Source: CAYYBZ01 sp964470285 [NCBI: uncultured Oligoflexia bacterium] (GTDB lineage Bacteria; Bdellovibrionota_G; CAYYBZ01). Taken from it: 7,016 bases of DNA. Positions 1 through 5,732 of the stretch are shown one piece after another; the stretch's first letter is position 1; the number at the start of each line of letters is the position of its first letter. The notes under the pieces are model-generated. The model did not search any database. It saw only the letters and a program-made list of their open reading frames with translations, and was not told the origin of the DNA. Location: NCBI GenBank assembly GCA_964470285.1, contig CAYYBZ010000099.1:1-7016 (forward strand). The letters are read 5' to 3'. A program made the position numbers and the translations under genes.

Positions 1-1
1 T

Positions 2-409
2 CATAATGTTGAACTTAAGGTAGGAAAGGGCGGTCAGCTTATCAGATCGGCCGGACTTGCCGGCCAGGTGATGGCCAGGGACGCCGGTTATGTTCAGGTG
101 AAGATGCCTTCGGGAGAAATCAGGAAAATTCATGAAGAATGCTATGCTACTATCGGACAAATCGGAAACGTGGATAATGAAAATGTCAAAATTGGAAAAG
201 CGGGACGTCAGAGGTGGCTGGGTAAAAGACCCAGAGTAAGAGGAGTAGCCATGAATCCCGTTGATCATCCGATGGGCGGAGGGGAAGGTAAAACTTCCGG
301 AGGAAGACATCCCTGTTCTCCCAAAGGCAAGCCCGCAAAAGGTCAGAAGACAAGAAGAAATAAATCTACTGACAAATATATTGTAACCAGAAGAAAGAAG
401 AAAAAATAG
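2..409 (+). CDS. rplB: 50S ribosomal protein L2 (uL2), C-terminal half; 5' end outside window
   Basis: This is the last 135 residues of L2, a primary 23S rRNA-binding protein needed for subunit association and peptidyl-transferase centre assembly. The frame is open from base 2 and the gene begins before the window; bacterial L2 is about 275 residues, so roughly half is missing. Visible family blocks include [18 protein letters not shown] at the start, [19 protein letters not shown], the signature [19 protein letters not shown], and the basic end [13 protein letters not shown] followed by RRKKKK. The signature normally reads DHPHGGGEG; here the second His is Met (codon 272-274), while the first His (266-268), the residue linked to peptidyl-transferase function in E. 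coli, is kept. The ATG at 71 is internal, not a start, because L2 homology continues upstream. It stops with TAG, 16 bases before rpsS. The identification is secure. Confidence 0.98.
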   Translation, partial: HNVELKVGKGGQLIRSAGLAGQVMARDAGYVQVKMPSGEIRKIHEECYATIGQIGNVDNENVKIGKAGRQRWLGKRPRVRGVAMNPVDHPMGGGEGKTSGGRHPCSPKGKPAKGQKTRRNKSTDKYIVTRRKKKK

Positions 410-425
410 TTCGAAAGGAATATTA

Positions 426-782
426 ATGGCTAGATCAGTTAAAAAAGGCCCGTTTGTCGATGAACATCTTCAAAAAAAGGTGGACAGGGCCGTAAGCTCG
501 GGTTCAAAAACAATTATAAAGACCTGGTCGAGAAGATCGACTGTAACACCCGACATGGTGGGACTTACATTCGCGGTTCATAACGGTAAGAAATTCATCC
601 CGGTTTTTGTGACAGAAAACATGGTAGGCCATAAGTTCGGTGAGTTTTCACCGACAAGATTTTTCTCATCTCATTCGGGAGACAGAAAAACTAAACCGAC
701 AGCGGGAGCACCGATAGCAGCCCCCGGAGCAGCTCCTGGAGCGGCAGCGGCGCCTGTAACTAAAACGGAAGGAAATAAATAA
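426..782 (+). CDS. rpsS: 30S ribosomal protein S19 with Ala/Pro/Gly-rich C-terminal tail
   Basis: S19 sits in the head of the 30S subunit, bound to the 3' domain of 16S rRNA beside S13, and contributes to a bridge with the 50S. Residues 1-88 are classic S19: [14 protein letters not shown] at the start, [15 protein letters not shown], then [20 protein letters not shown] and GEFSPTRFF. Bacterial S19 usually ends near residue 92. This protein runs to 118, with a low-complexity tail from about residue 91 made of Ala, Pro and Gly, including two PGAA units, then a polar end TKTEGNK. The PGAA units use different third bases (ccc gga gca gct, then cct gga gcg gca), so they are not a fresh tandem duplication. 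ATG at 426 follows AAGGA (415-419) with 6-base spacing. The core assignment is certain; the role of the tail is unknown. Confidence 0.98.
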   Translation: MARSVKKGPFVDEHLQKKVDRAVSSGSKTIIKTWSRRSTVTPDMVGLTFAVHNGKKFIPVFVTENMVGHKFGEFSPTRFFSSHSGDRKTKPTAGAPIAAPGAAPGAAAAPVTKTEGNK

Positions 783-806
783 CAAAAGATATATTGGAGA
801 CTTAAG

Positions 807-1139
807 ATGATTTCGAGAGCAATACTCAGGCATATAAAGGTTTCACCAAGAAAGGCAAGAAATGTTGCCGATTTGGTAAGGGGCAAAAAAACAGAGGAAG
901 CCAGAAATATCCTCAAGTTTACGCCGAAAAAACCCGCAAAGATTATCGGCAAGCTTTTGAATTCGGCCATTTCAAATGCCGAAGGGAAAAAGGATGTAGA
1001 TATGGATAATCTCTACATCAGCAAAATAATGGTTGACGGCGGGCCGACCTGGAAACGCTTTATGCCGAGAGCTATGGGAAGGGCATCAAGAATATTAAAA
1101 AGAACAAGTCATATAACAATAATTTTGGACGAGAAATAA
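807..1139 (+). CDS. rplV: 50S ribosomal protein L22
   Basis: L22 binds 23S rRNA; its globular domain lies near the polypeptide exit and its long beta-hairpin lines the tunnel, where macrolide-resistance changes occur in other bacteria. At 110 residues it is of normal length. It shows RHIKVSPRKARNVADLVRGK at residues 8-27, the helix KIIGKLLNSAISNAE at 45-59, and the hairpin region from VDGGPTWKRFMPRAMGRAS (76-94) to RILKRTSHITI (95-105). The hairpin tip PRAMGRAS is intact, with no insertion or deletion of the kind seen in resistant mutants. ATG at 807 is preceded by TTGGAGA, with GGAGA at 796-800 and 6-base spacing. It lies 24 bases after rpsS and 21 before rpsC, in the standard S10-cluster order. 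Confidence 0.99.
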   Translation: MISRAILRHIKVSPRKARNVADLVRGKKTEEARNILKFTPKKPAKIIGKLLNSAISNAEGKKDVDMDNLYISKIMVDGGPTWKRFMPRAMGRASRILKRTSHITIILDEK

Positions 1140-1160
1140 TCTTACAGGGAGGATTTCAGT

Positions 1161-1820
1161 TTGGGACAGAAAGTAAATCCAATCGGACTTAGACTCGGGA
1201 TATGCAAATCTTGGGATTCAAAATGGTTTGCAGAAAAGAACTATTCAACACTTCTTCACGAGGACTTAAGGCTTAAACGATATCTGAAAAATAAACTTTA
1301 TAATGCCGGCCTTTCAAAGGTTGAGATTGAAAGGGCCGCAAGTAAGGCAACTGTAAATATATTTACTGCAAGACCGGGTCTTGTAATCGGTAAACGCGGA
1401 ACGGGTATTGAAAGTTTAAAGCAGGAATTGCGTGCCTATACCAAAAACGAAACTTTCGTAAATATCAGGGAAGTAAGAAAGGCGGAAATGGACGCACAGC
1501 TTGTTGCGGAAAATATCGCCATGCAGCTGGAAAGAAGAATCGCTTACAGAAGAGCCATGAAAAAGGCAATTACATCGGCCATTAAGCTTGGAGCAAAGGG
1601 AATGAAGGTAATATGCTCCGGAAGACTTGCGGGTTCTGAAATTGCAAGAACGGAAAGATACATGGAAGGAAGAGTGCCCTTACATACCTTAAGAGCGGAC
1701 ATCGATTACGGGTTTGCCGAAGCTAAAACTACTTACGGACTTATCGGCGTCAGAGTATGGGTTTATAAGGGTGATTTTATAAAGGGAGAAATGGAAAACG
1801 AAATTAACAAGGCTAAATAA
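1161..1820 (+). CDS. rpsC: 30S ribosomal protein S3 (TTG start)
   Basis: S3 lies on the solvent side of the 30S head at the mRNA entry tunnel and, with S4 and S5, takes part in unwinding incoming mRNA. The protein has 219 residues, in the normal range of about 210-235. An N-terminal [13 protein letters not shown] block is followed by a KH RNA-binding domain (about 39-108) with the loop [10 protein letters not shown] at 75-84, then the S3 C-terminal domain with [13 protein letters not shown] (153-165) and [16 protein letters not shown] (169-184). The basic run YRRAMKK (129-135) matches the E. coli RRAMK stretch implicated in helicase activity. The start is TTG: no ATG or GTG lies nearby upstream, the family N-terminus begins exactly here, and AGGGAGG at 1146-1152 is spaced 8 bases away. 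The C-terminal tail is short and polar. Confidence 0.99.
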   Translation: MGQKVNPIGLRLGICKSWDSKWFAEKNYSTLLHEDLRLKRYLKNKLYNAGLSKVEIERAASKATVNIFTARPGLVIGKRGTGIESLKQELRAYTKNETFVNIREVRKAEMDAQLVAENIAMQLERRIAYRRAMKKAITSAIKLGAKGMKVICSGRLAGSEIARTERYMEGRVPLHTLRADIDYGFAEAKTTYGLIGVRVWVYKGDFIKGEMENEINKAK

Positions 1821-1837
1821 CGAGAGGTTTTTAAAAA

Positions 1838-2254
1838 ATGTTAGCTCCACAAAAATCAAAATACAGAAAGCAGCAAAAAGGGAAGATGAAGGGTAAGGCT
1901 TACCGGGGTTCCGAGCTTGCTTTCGGTGAATATGGGCTGCAGGCCATGGAATGCGGATGGATCAATGCCAGACAGATAGAAGCGACCAGAGTCGCAATAA
2001 ACAGATTCATCAAAAAGGGCGGAAAATTATGGATAAAAATATTCCCGGACAAACCGATTACTAAAAAACCCGCCGAAGTCAGAATGGGAAAAGGCAAGGG
2101 GAATCCCGAGGAGTATGTTGCTGTTATTAAACCCGGGAGAATACTTTTTGAACTTGAGGGTATTGATAAAAAGTCCGCAGAAGAAGCTATGAGAATCGCA
2201 TCTCATAAGCTGCCGATAATGTCCAAGTTTATCTGCAGGGAGGATTACATATGA
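1838..2254 (+). CDS. rplP: 50S ribosomal protein L16
   Basis: L16 is a late-assembling 50S protein beside the A- and P-site tRNA elbows, needed for peptidyl-transferase activity. It has 138 residues, the standard length. Visible blocks are [20 protein letters not shown] near the N-terminus, [20 protein letters not shown] (34-53), [16 protein letters not shown] (63-78) and the universal [11 protein letters not shown] (81-91). Arg82 falls where E. coli L16 is hydroxylated by YcfD/RoxA; whether that happens here cannot be told. The C-terminus has a few residues beyond the usual SKLPIKT-type end, reading KFICREDYI. The last codons double as the ribosome binding site of rpmC, and the stop TGA overlaps the rpmC ATG by 4 bases, indicating translational coupling. 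Its own ribosome site is GAGAGG (1822-1827), 10 bases before ATG. Confidence 0.99.
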   Translation: MLAPQKSKYRKQQKGKMKGKAYRGSELAFGEYGLQAMECGWINARQIEATRVAINRFIKKGGKLWIKIFPDKPITKKPAEVRMGKGKGNPEEYVAVIKPGRILFELEGIDKKSAEEAMRIASHKLPIMSKFICREDYI

Positions 2255-2481
2255 AGTGGAAAGAAAAGGTTAGCGAATTGAAAGATATGAATCTTGAATC
2301 GCTTAAGGCTAAAGATCAGGAATATTCAGAGGAACTGTTCTGGCTAAAAATGAAAAATCGTGCCGGTCAGCTTTCAAACTATTCAAGTATAGAGAAGGCG
2401 AGAAAGGATCTCGCCAGGGTGAAAACATTTATAAAAATGAAAGAAAAGACCGAAAAGAAACAGAAGGCTAAAGAGGAATAA
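2251..2481 (+). CDS. rpmC: 50S ribosomal protein L29
   Basis: L29 is a small two-helix protein at the exit of the nascent-peptide tunnel, next to L23, where chaperones and the signal recognition particle dock. Its 76 residues are slightly more than the usual 60-70. Family signs are the helix [29 protein letters not shown] (residues 7-35, several pieces conserved), the turn [23 protein letters not shown] (37-59), and a Lys/Glu-rich end that accounts for the extra length. The ATG overlaps the rplP stop (ATGA) and is served by CAGGGAGG (2236-2243) inside rplP. The downstream gene rpsQ starts one base after this stop, so rplP, rpmC and rpsQ should be translated as a coupled group. Confidence 0.97.
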   Translation: MKWKEKVSELKDMNLESLKAKDQEYSEELFWLKMKNRAGQLSNYSSIEKARKDLARVKTFIKMKEKTEKKQKAKEE

Positions 2482-2482
2482 T

Positions 2483-2764
2483 ATGAAGGAAAGAGGAATA
2501 AGCAAGTATAAGTTCGGACAGGTTATTGCGGATAAAATGGATAAAACGGTTGTGGTTGAAATAGTAAGAAAGGTTCAGCATCCCCGCTTCAAAAAATACT
2601 ATAACAAGCGTTCTAAATTCCATGCTCATGACGAAAAGATAAACGCAAAGGTCGGTGATTTTGTAAAAATTAAAGAAACCCGTCCGACAAGCAAGCTTAA
2701 AAGATGGAAAGTCGTTGAGCTTGTAAGAAAGGGTTTTGAGGAAAAGATTAGTCAGGGCAATTAA
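2483..2764 (+). CDS. rpsQ: 30S ribosomal protein S17
   Basis: S17 is an early-binding OB-fold protein that holds helices of the 16S 5' domain. The 93-residue product has the core FGQVIADKMDKTVVVEIVRK (11-30), then VQHPRFKKYYNKRSKFHAHDE (31-51) and VGDFVKIKETRPTSKLKRW (57-75), all diagnostic of S17. About 8-10 residues after the core (FEEKISQGN) are a variable end. ATG lies one base after the rpmC stop, with AGAGGA at 2472-2477 within the rpmC end as the likely ribosome site. The gene is the last of the classical S10 operon, but here only 27 bases separate it from rplN. Confidence 0.98.
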   Translation: MKERGISKYKFGQVIADKMDKTVVVEIVRKVQHPRFKKYYNKRSKFHAHDEKINAKVGDFVKIKETRPTSKLKRWKVVELVRKGFEEKISQGN

Positions 2765-2791
2765 TTTAAGCCCTTATACTAGGAGAAAATT

Positions 2792-3160
2792 ATGATTCAG
2801 CAGCAAAGTGTTTTAGATGTTGCAGACAATTCGGGAGCAAAAAGAGTAATGTGCATCAGGGTTTTAGGCTCGTCCAGAAGAAGATATGCGACTGTAGGAG
2901 ATATTATAGTTGTTTCAGTCAAGGAAGCTTTGCCCAATACCAAGGTCAAAAAGGGTGAAGTTAAAAAGGCTGTAGTAGTGAGAACAAACAAAGAGATTAA
3001 AAGAAAAGACGGAACTTATATCAGATTTGACGTCAATTCCGCCGTTTTGATTACAGAACAGAAAGAACCCATAGGAACAAGAATTTTCGGTCCTGTAGCC
3101 AGGGAGCTAAGAACCAAAAATTTCATGAAAATAGTTTCTTTGGCCCCTGAAGTTTTGTAA
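2792..3160 (+). CDS. rplN: 50S ribosomal protein L14
   Basis: L14 is a small beta-barrel protein on the 50S interface that forms a bridge with 16S helix 14, near L19 and the binding site of the silencing factor RsfS. The length of 122 residues is exactly the family norm. Diagnostic stretches are [19 protein letters not shown] (8-26), [11 protein letters not shown] (36-46), [15 protein letters not shown] (54-68), [15 protein letters not shown] (73-87) and [13 protein letters not shown] followed by [12 protein letters not shown] at the end. The ribosome site is AGGAG at 2781-2785, 6 bases from ATG. In E. coli this is the first gene of the spc operon; here it directly continues the S10 cluster. 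Its stop codon is part of the rplX ribosome binding site. Confidence 0.99.
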   Translation: MIQQQSVLDVADNSGAKRVMCIRVLGSSRRRYATVGDIIVVSVKEALPNTKVKKGEVKKAVVVRTNKEIKRKDGTYIRFDVNSAVLITEQKEPIGTRIFGPVARELRTKNFMKIVSLAPEVL

Positions 3161-3175
3161 GGAGGTTTAATGTGA
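3159..3175 (+). promoter_or_regulatory. rplX ribosome binding site overlapping rplN stop, with ATG-TGA start-stop
   Basis: AAGGAGGT at 3159-3166 is a near-perfect anti-16S match and shares its first two bases with the rplN stop TAA (3158-3160). Two overlapping candidate starts follow. ATG at 3170-3172 is followed at once by TGA, so it can encode only Met. GTG at 3172-3174, 6 bases after GGAGG, opens rplX. The arrangement supports GTG as the true start and suggests coupled or attenuated initiation; the effect on expression is inference. Confidence 0.7.
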
Positions 3176-3531
3176 AGGTTACGGATATTAAAAGAGAAAA
3201 AAGAGCCAACAAGCTTATAAGAAAAAACGATATCGTTATGGTTATTAAGGGCAAGAGCAAGGGTAAAACAGGCAAGGTAGTCAGTATAAACCCGTCCAAA
3301 GACACGCTTATTATTGAAAAAGTAAACATGGTTAAAAAGCATCAAAGACCTACGCAGAAGTTAAAACAGGGTGGGATTATTGAAAAAGAAGGAGCGATCA
3401 GGCTTGATAATGTAATGATAGTCGATCCTGAGACCCAAAAGCCCTCGAGGGTAAGAGTAAACATAACTGAAAACGGAAAGAAACACAGAGTTTTTGTATC
3501 GACAGGCGAACCTGTTGATGTGAAGAAATAA
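3172..3531 (+). CDS. rplX: 50S ribosomal protein L24 (GTG start, basic N-terminal extension)
   Basis: L24 starts 50S assembly by binding the 5' domain of 23S rRNA and ends up near the tunnel exit. A KOW motif is visible at about residues 18-40 ([20 protein letters not shown]), followed by [20 protein letters not shown] (52-71) and [15 protein letters not shown] (80-94), the standard L24 second half. Length is 119, compared with about 100-105 usually. Most of the excess is a basic 16-residue segment, [16 protein letters not shown], ahead of the KOW domain. No in-frame ATG exists before Met23, which lies inside the KOW domain, and the excellent ribosome site directly precedes GTG 3172, so the extension appears to be real. 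A 10-bp inverted repeat (3497-3520) lies within the last codons. Confidence 0.98.
   Translation: MKVTDIKREKRANKLIRKNDIVMVIKGKSKGKTGKVVSINPSKDTLIIEKVNMVKKHQRPTQKLKQGGIIEKEGAIRLDNVMIVDPETQKPSRVRVNITENGKKHRVFVSTGEPVDVKK
3497..3520 (+). promoter_or_regulatory. Inverted repeat / RNA hairpin at the rplX end, just upstream of the rplE ribosome site
   Basis: The arms TATCGACAGG (3497-3506) and CCTGTTGATG (3511-3520) pair over 10 positions (eight Watson-Crick, two G-U: 3497-3520 and 3501-3516) around a CGAA tetraloop. The hairpin sits inside rplX codons for about STGEPVD and ends 13 bases before the rplE Shine-Dalgarno AGGAG (3534-3538). No U-tract follows, so it is not an intrinsic terminator. In E. 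coli the S8 translational repressor site lies around the rplX-rplE junction. This stem lacks the internal loop typical of an S8 site, so a regulatory role is only a possibility. Confidence 0.4.
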
Positions 3532-3546
3532 TCAGGAGATAGCAAG

Positions 3547-4086
3547 ATGACCAGGTTGAAAGAAATATTTATCAAGGAATACCTTCCAAAAATGAAGGAT
3601 ACATTCAAGTACAAAAACGATATGGCGGTTCCCAGACTGTCAAAAATAGTAGTTAACATGGGACTGGGTGAGGCTTTAACAAATCCGAAAGTCATTGAAA
3701 TCGCATCAAGGGAGCTTTCTTCGATTACGGGGCAAAAACCCAGAGTTAACAAGGCTTCAAAATCTATAGCTACATTTAAATTAAGAAAGGGAGTGCCTAT
3801 CGGAGCCTGTGTTACCTTAAGAAAAGACAGAATGTACGAGTTCTTTGACAGACTTGTTAACGTTGCACTACCCAGAGTCAGGGATTTCAGGGGAGTTTCA
3901 GGTAAGGCATTTGACGGGAGAGGGAACTATACCCTGGGGATCAAGGAACAGTCAATTTTCCCCGAGATCGATTTTGACAAGATAGACCAGACAAGGGGAA
4001 TGAATATAACAATAGTAACAACTGCTAAAACCGATAAGGAATCCAAGGAGCTTTTAAAGCTTATGGGTATGCCTTTCAGGAATTAG
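3547..4086 (+). CDS. rplE: 50S ribosomal protein L5
   Basis: L5 binds 5S rRNA in the central protuberance and contacts P-site tRNA and the 30S head. It has 179 residues, the family norm. Conserved blocks are [16 protein letters not shown] (28-43), [20 protein letters not shown] (59-78), [11 protein letters not shown] (82-92), [20 protein letters not shown] (96-115), [20 protein letters not shown] (121-140) and the end [15 protein letters not shown] then [12 protein letters not shown] at 3547 follows AGGAG (3534-3538) by 8 bases, and the gap to rplX is 15 bases. In E. coli translation of this gene is repressed by S8, whose gene lies two places downstream here. Confidence 0.99.
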   Translation: MTRLKEIFIKEYLPKMKDTFKYKNDMAVPRLSKIVVNMGLGEALTNPKVIEIASRELSSITGQKPRVNKASKSIATFKLRKGVPIGACVTLRKDRMYEFFDRLVNVALPRVRDFRGVSGKAFDGRGNYTLGIKEQSIFPEIDFDKIDQTRGMNITIVTTAKTDKESKELLKLMGMPFRN

Positions 4087-4119
4087 TTTAAAGACGAAAA
4101 GACTTAAAGGAGAAAGAAA

Positions 4120-4305
4120 TTGTCTAAAAAATGTTTAATGGCCAAGGCTATAAGGAAACCGAAATTCCCGGTGAGGCGATACAATCGCTGCCCTATTTGC
4201 GGCAGACCTAGGGCTTATCTGCGCAAATTCGATATGTGCAGAATATGTTTTAGATCGATGGCTTCCAGGGGAGAATTACCGGGAGTTATAAAGTCCAGTT
4301 GGTAA
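4120..4305 (+). CDS. rpsN: 30S ribosomal protein S14, zinc-binding type Z (TTG start)
   Basis: S14 binds 16S rRNA in the 30S head beside S3 and S10. This is the short zinc form: 61 residues with CPIC at 24-27 and CRIC at 40-43, giving Cys24, 27, 40 and 43 as the expected zinc ligands. The blocks [13 protein letters not shown] and [11 protein letters not shown], and the end [11 protein letters not shown], match the type-Z family. The long E. coli form (about 100 residues) lacks these Cys. TTG at 4120 is preferred because it gives the usual 61 residues and lies 7 bases after AAAGGAG (4106-4112). The ATG at 4138 would cut off conserved N-terminal residues and place the Shine-Dalgarno too far away. 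An additional Cys5 is not part of the zinc site. It is flanked by rplE and rpsH as usual. Confidence 0.98.
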   Translation: MSKKCLMAKAIRKPKFPVRRYNRCPICGRPRAYLRKFDMCRICFRSMASRGELPGVIKSSW

Positions 4306-4330
4306 CAAGATTAAAAACGGAGTAACAAAA

Positions 4331-4729
4331 ATGCCACATACAGATCCAATAAGCGATATGTTTACAAGAATCAGGAATGCTCAGTCTGCGGGGCACAAAA
4401 ATGTTTCGGTGCCTGCATCGAAAATCAAGCAGAAAATTCTGGAGGTAATGGCCAGGGAAGGAATTATTGAGCAGTTCAGAGCGATGAAAGACAACGGTAA
4501 AAGCTTTTTTAACGTAATAGTAAAGTACAGAGCCTCGGGCGAACCGTTGATAAGGGTTATTAAAAGAGTCAGCAGACCGGGTTTAAGAAAATACTACGGT
4601 TACAAGGAAATACCGAAAATAAAGAGCGGATTCGGGATGTCAATAATCTCGACTTCAAAAGGACTTATGTCCGACAGTGAGGCAAGAGCCAATAAAATCG
4701 GCGGTGAAATTATCTGTTCACTCTATTAA
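4331..4729 (+). CDS. rpsH: 30S ribosomal protein S8
   Basis: S8 is a primary binder of the 16S central domain (helix 21) and, in E. coli, the translational repressor of the spc operon. Its 132 residues are of normal length. The sequence shows DPISDMFTRIRNAQSAGH (5-22), VPASKIKQKILEVMAREG (27-44), a central domain with VIKRVSRPGLRKYY (76-89), and the RNA-binding C-terminal part: GFGMSIISTSKGLMSDSEAR (100-119) with the signature STSKG at 107-111, then GGEIICSLY. ATG is 8 bases after ACGGAG (4317-4322). Intact RNA-contact motifs make autoregulation plausible, but the repressor site itself cannot be confirmed here. Confidence 0.99.
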   Translation: MPHTDPISDMFTRIRNAQSAGHKNVSVPASKIKQKILEVMAREGIIEQFRAMKDNGKSFFNVIVKYRASGEPLIRVIKRVSRPGLRKYYGYKEIPKIKSGFGMSIISTSKGLMSDSEARANKIGGEIICSLY

Positions 4730-4749
4730 ATTTTAGGAGAACTTTTAAG

Positions 4750-5298
4750 ATGTCCAGAATAGGAAAAAAACCGATAACAATACCGGAAAAGGTAAAAGTT
4801 GATATCAAAGAAGATGTTGCTTTTGTAGAAGGCCCTTTGGGTAAACTTCAGATAAACATCAATCCCGGAATAACAGTTTCCGTTAAAGACGGAAAGGTAG
4901 TTTTCGAAAGGGAAAACAATGAAATTCCCGTGAGATCTTCGCACGGCGCAATCAGAAGTCATTTGAACAACATGATTGAGGGAGTAACCAAAGGTTTTTC
5001 CAAAGAGCTGGTTATTAACGGTGTCGGTTATAAAGCGGAACTTAAGGGTAAAATACTTGACCTCTACGTAGGATTTTCGGGCCCTAAGCCCTATCAGATA
5101 CCTGACGGAATAAAGGTCGAGATAGAAAAAGGAACGAGGGTTAAGCTTTCAGGGATTGACAAGGGAATAATCGGAAAGGTCGCATCTGAAATCAGAAGCA
5201 TAAGACCGGTCGAACCTTACAAGGAAAAAGGAATCAAATATTCGGATGAAAGAATAAAGAAGAAGGTAGGTAAAGCGGCTGTAGGTCAGACAGGCTAA
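4750..5298 (+). CDS. rplF: 50S ribosomal protein L6
   Basis: L6 binds 23S rRNA near the sarcin-ricin loop and the stalk base, where elongation factors act. It has 182 residues, close to the family's 175-180, and is built of two tandem L6 domains (about 11-82 and 90-165). The start SRIGKKPITIPEKV is typical. The second domain carries the signature INGVGYKAELKGKILDL (89-105), then SGIDKGIIGKVASEIRSIRP (134-153) and EPYKEKGIKYSDE (155-167). The C-terminal KAAVGQTG is variable. ATG 4750 is 9 bases after AGGAGA (4735-4740). The gap to rplR is 32 bases with no sign of another gene. Confidence 0.99.
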   Translation: MSRIGKKPITIPEKVKVDIKEDVAFVEGPLGKLQININPGITVSVKDGKVVFERENNEIPVRSSHGAIRSHLNNMIEGVTKGFSKELVINGVGYKAELKGKILDLYVGFSGPKPYQIPDGIKVEIEKGTRVKLSGIDKGIIGKVASEIRSIRPVEPYKEKGIKYSDERIKKKVGKAAVGQTG

Positions 5299-5330
5299 GT
5301 AAGAAAAATAACTAAAAAGAGGTTTTTAAA

Positions 5331-5699
5331 GTGGAAAAGAGAATTGATAGAGCCAGAGTTAGGGCACGAAAGAAAAAAAGAATCAGAAAACATCTTCAGG
5401 TTCGTGAAAATTATCCAAGGCTTTGCGTGTTCAAGTCGGGAAAGCATATGTATGCTCACATTGTAGATGACTTCAAGGGTATGGTTATTGCTTCTGCTTC
5501 AACGCTCAGCAAGGATTTAAAAGGTGAGCTTAAAGACACAAACAAAACAAAGTCAGCCGAAAAAGTCGGCGAGTTGATTGCCAAATATGCAAAGAAACAC
5601 AAAGTTGAGAAAGTAACCTTTGACAGAAGCGGTTATATTTACCACGGAAGAGTCAAGGCTCTGGCAGAAGCGGCAAGAAAGGGCGGACTTAAATTTTAA
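5331..5699 (+). CDS. rplR: 50S ribosomal protein L18 (GTG start)
   Basis: L18 binds 5S rRNA with L5 and helps carry it into the central protuberance. It has 122 residues, which is typical. A strongly basic N-terminus (DRARVRARKKKRIRKHL, residues 6-22) precedes the conserved core: RLCVFKSGKHMYAHIVDD (30-47), a SAEKVGELIAKYA helix (75-87), and the family-defining end FDRSGYIYHGRVKALAEAAR (97-116) followed by KGGLKF. The start is GTG at 5331, 7 bases after AAGAGGT (5317-5323). No ATG precedes Met40, which is far inside the fold, so GTG is secure. The sequence around this start resembles the rplP leader (GAGG followed by T and A runs). Confidence 0.98.
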   Translation: MEKRIDRARVRARKKKRIRKHLQVRENYPRLCVFKSGKHMYAHIVDDFKGMVIASASTLSKDLKGELKDTNKTKSAEKVGELIAKYAKKHKVEKVTFDRSGYIYHGRVKALAEAARKGGLKF

Positions 5700-5711
5700 A
5701 TTAATTGTTAC

Positions 5712-5732
5712 GGAGGTTATTAGGTAGCTATG
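5712..5732 (+). promoter_or_regulatory. rpsE ribosome binding site with unusually long spacing
   Basis: GGAGG at 5712-5716 is strong but lies 13 bases before the ATG at 5730; other genes in the window use 6-10. An in-frame TAG at 5721-5723 rules out an earlier start, and the two codons between it and ATG are not start codons. A weaker AGG at 5722-5724 is closer, at 5 bases. The ATG start is therefore firm, while initiation efficiency may be lower. Confidence 0.6.

Noticed and set aside
49-65. GC-rich inverted repeat GGCCGG/CCGGCC with a 5-base loop in rplB
   Set aside because: It encodes the conserved SAGLAG segment of L2, has no following T-run, and lies mid-gene. Most likely it is fortuitous, from Gly/Ala codons.
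696-770. Short tandem DNA repeat in the rpsS tail
   Set aside because: The repeat exists at the protein level (PGAA), but third codon positions differ between units, so it is not a recent DNA repeat or microsatellite.
671-970. Open frame on the minus strand, 99 codons, opposite the rpsS tail and rplV
   Set aside because: It overlaps two certain genes. Its Ala/Pro/Gly stretch is just the reverse of the GC-rich S19 tail.
2752-2780. Possible spc promoter with -10-like TATACT at 2775-2780
   Set aside because: The -35 position 17 bases upstream (2752-2757, TCAGGG) does not resemble TTGACA, and transcription would begin almost at the rplN ATG without the Shine-Dalgarno. It is best explained as part of an A/T-rich gap.
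3342-3752. Open frame on the minus strand, 136 codons, opposite rplX and rplE
   Set aside because: It is a shadow of two well-identified genes. The composition is as expected for reverse reading of purine-rich coding DNA, with no recognisable domain.
4138-4305. Alternative ATG start for rpsN at 4138
   Set aside because: It would leave the Shine-Dalgarno 25 bases away and remove six residues that belong to the normal 61-residue type-Z S14; the TTG at 4120 fits better.
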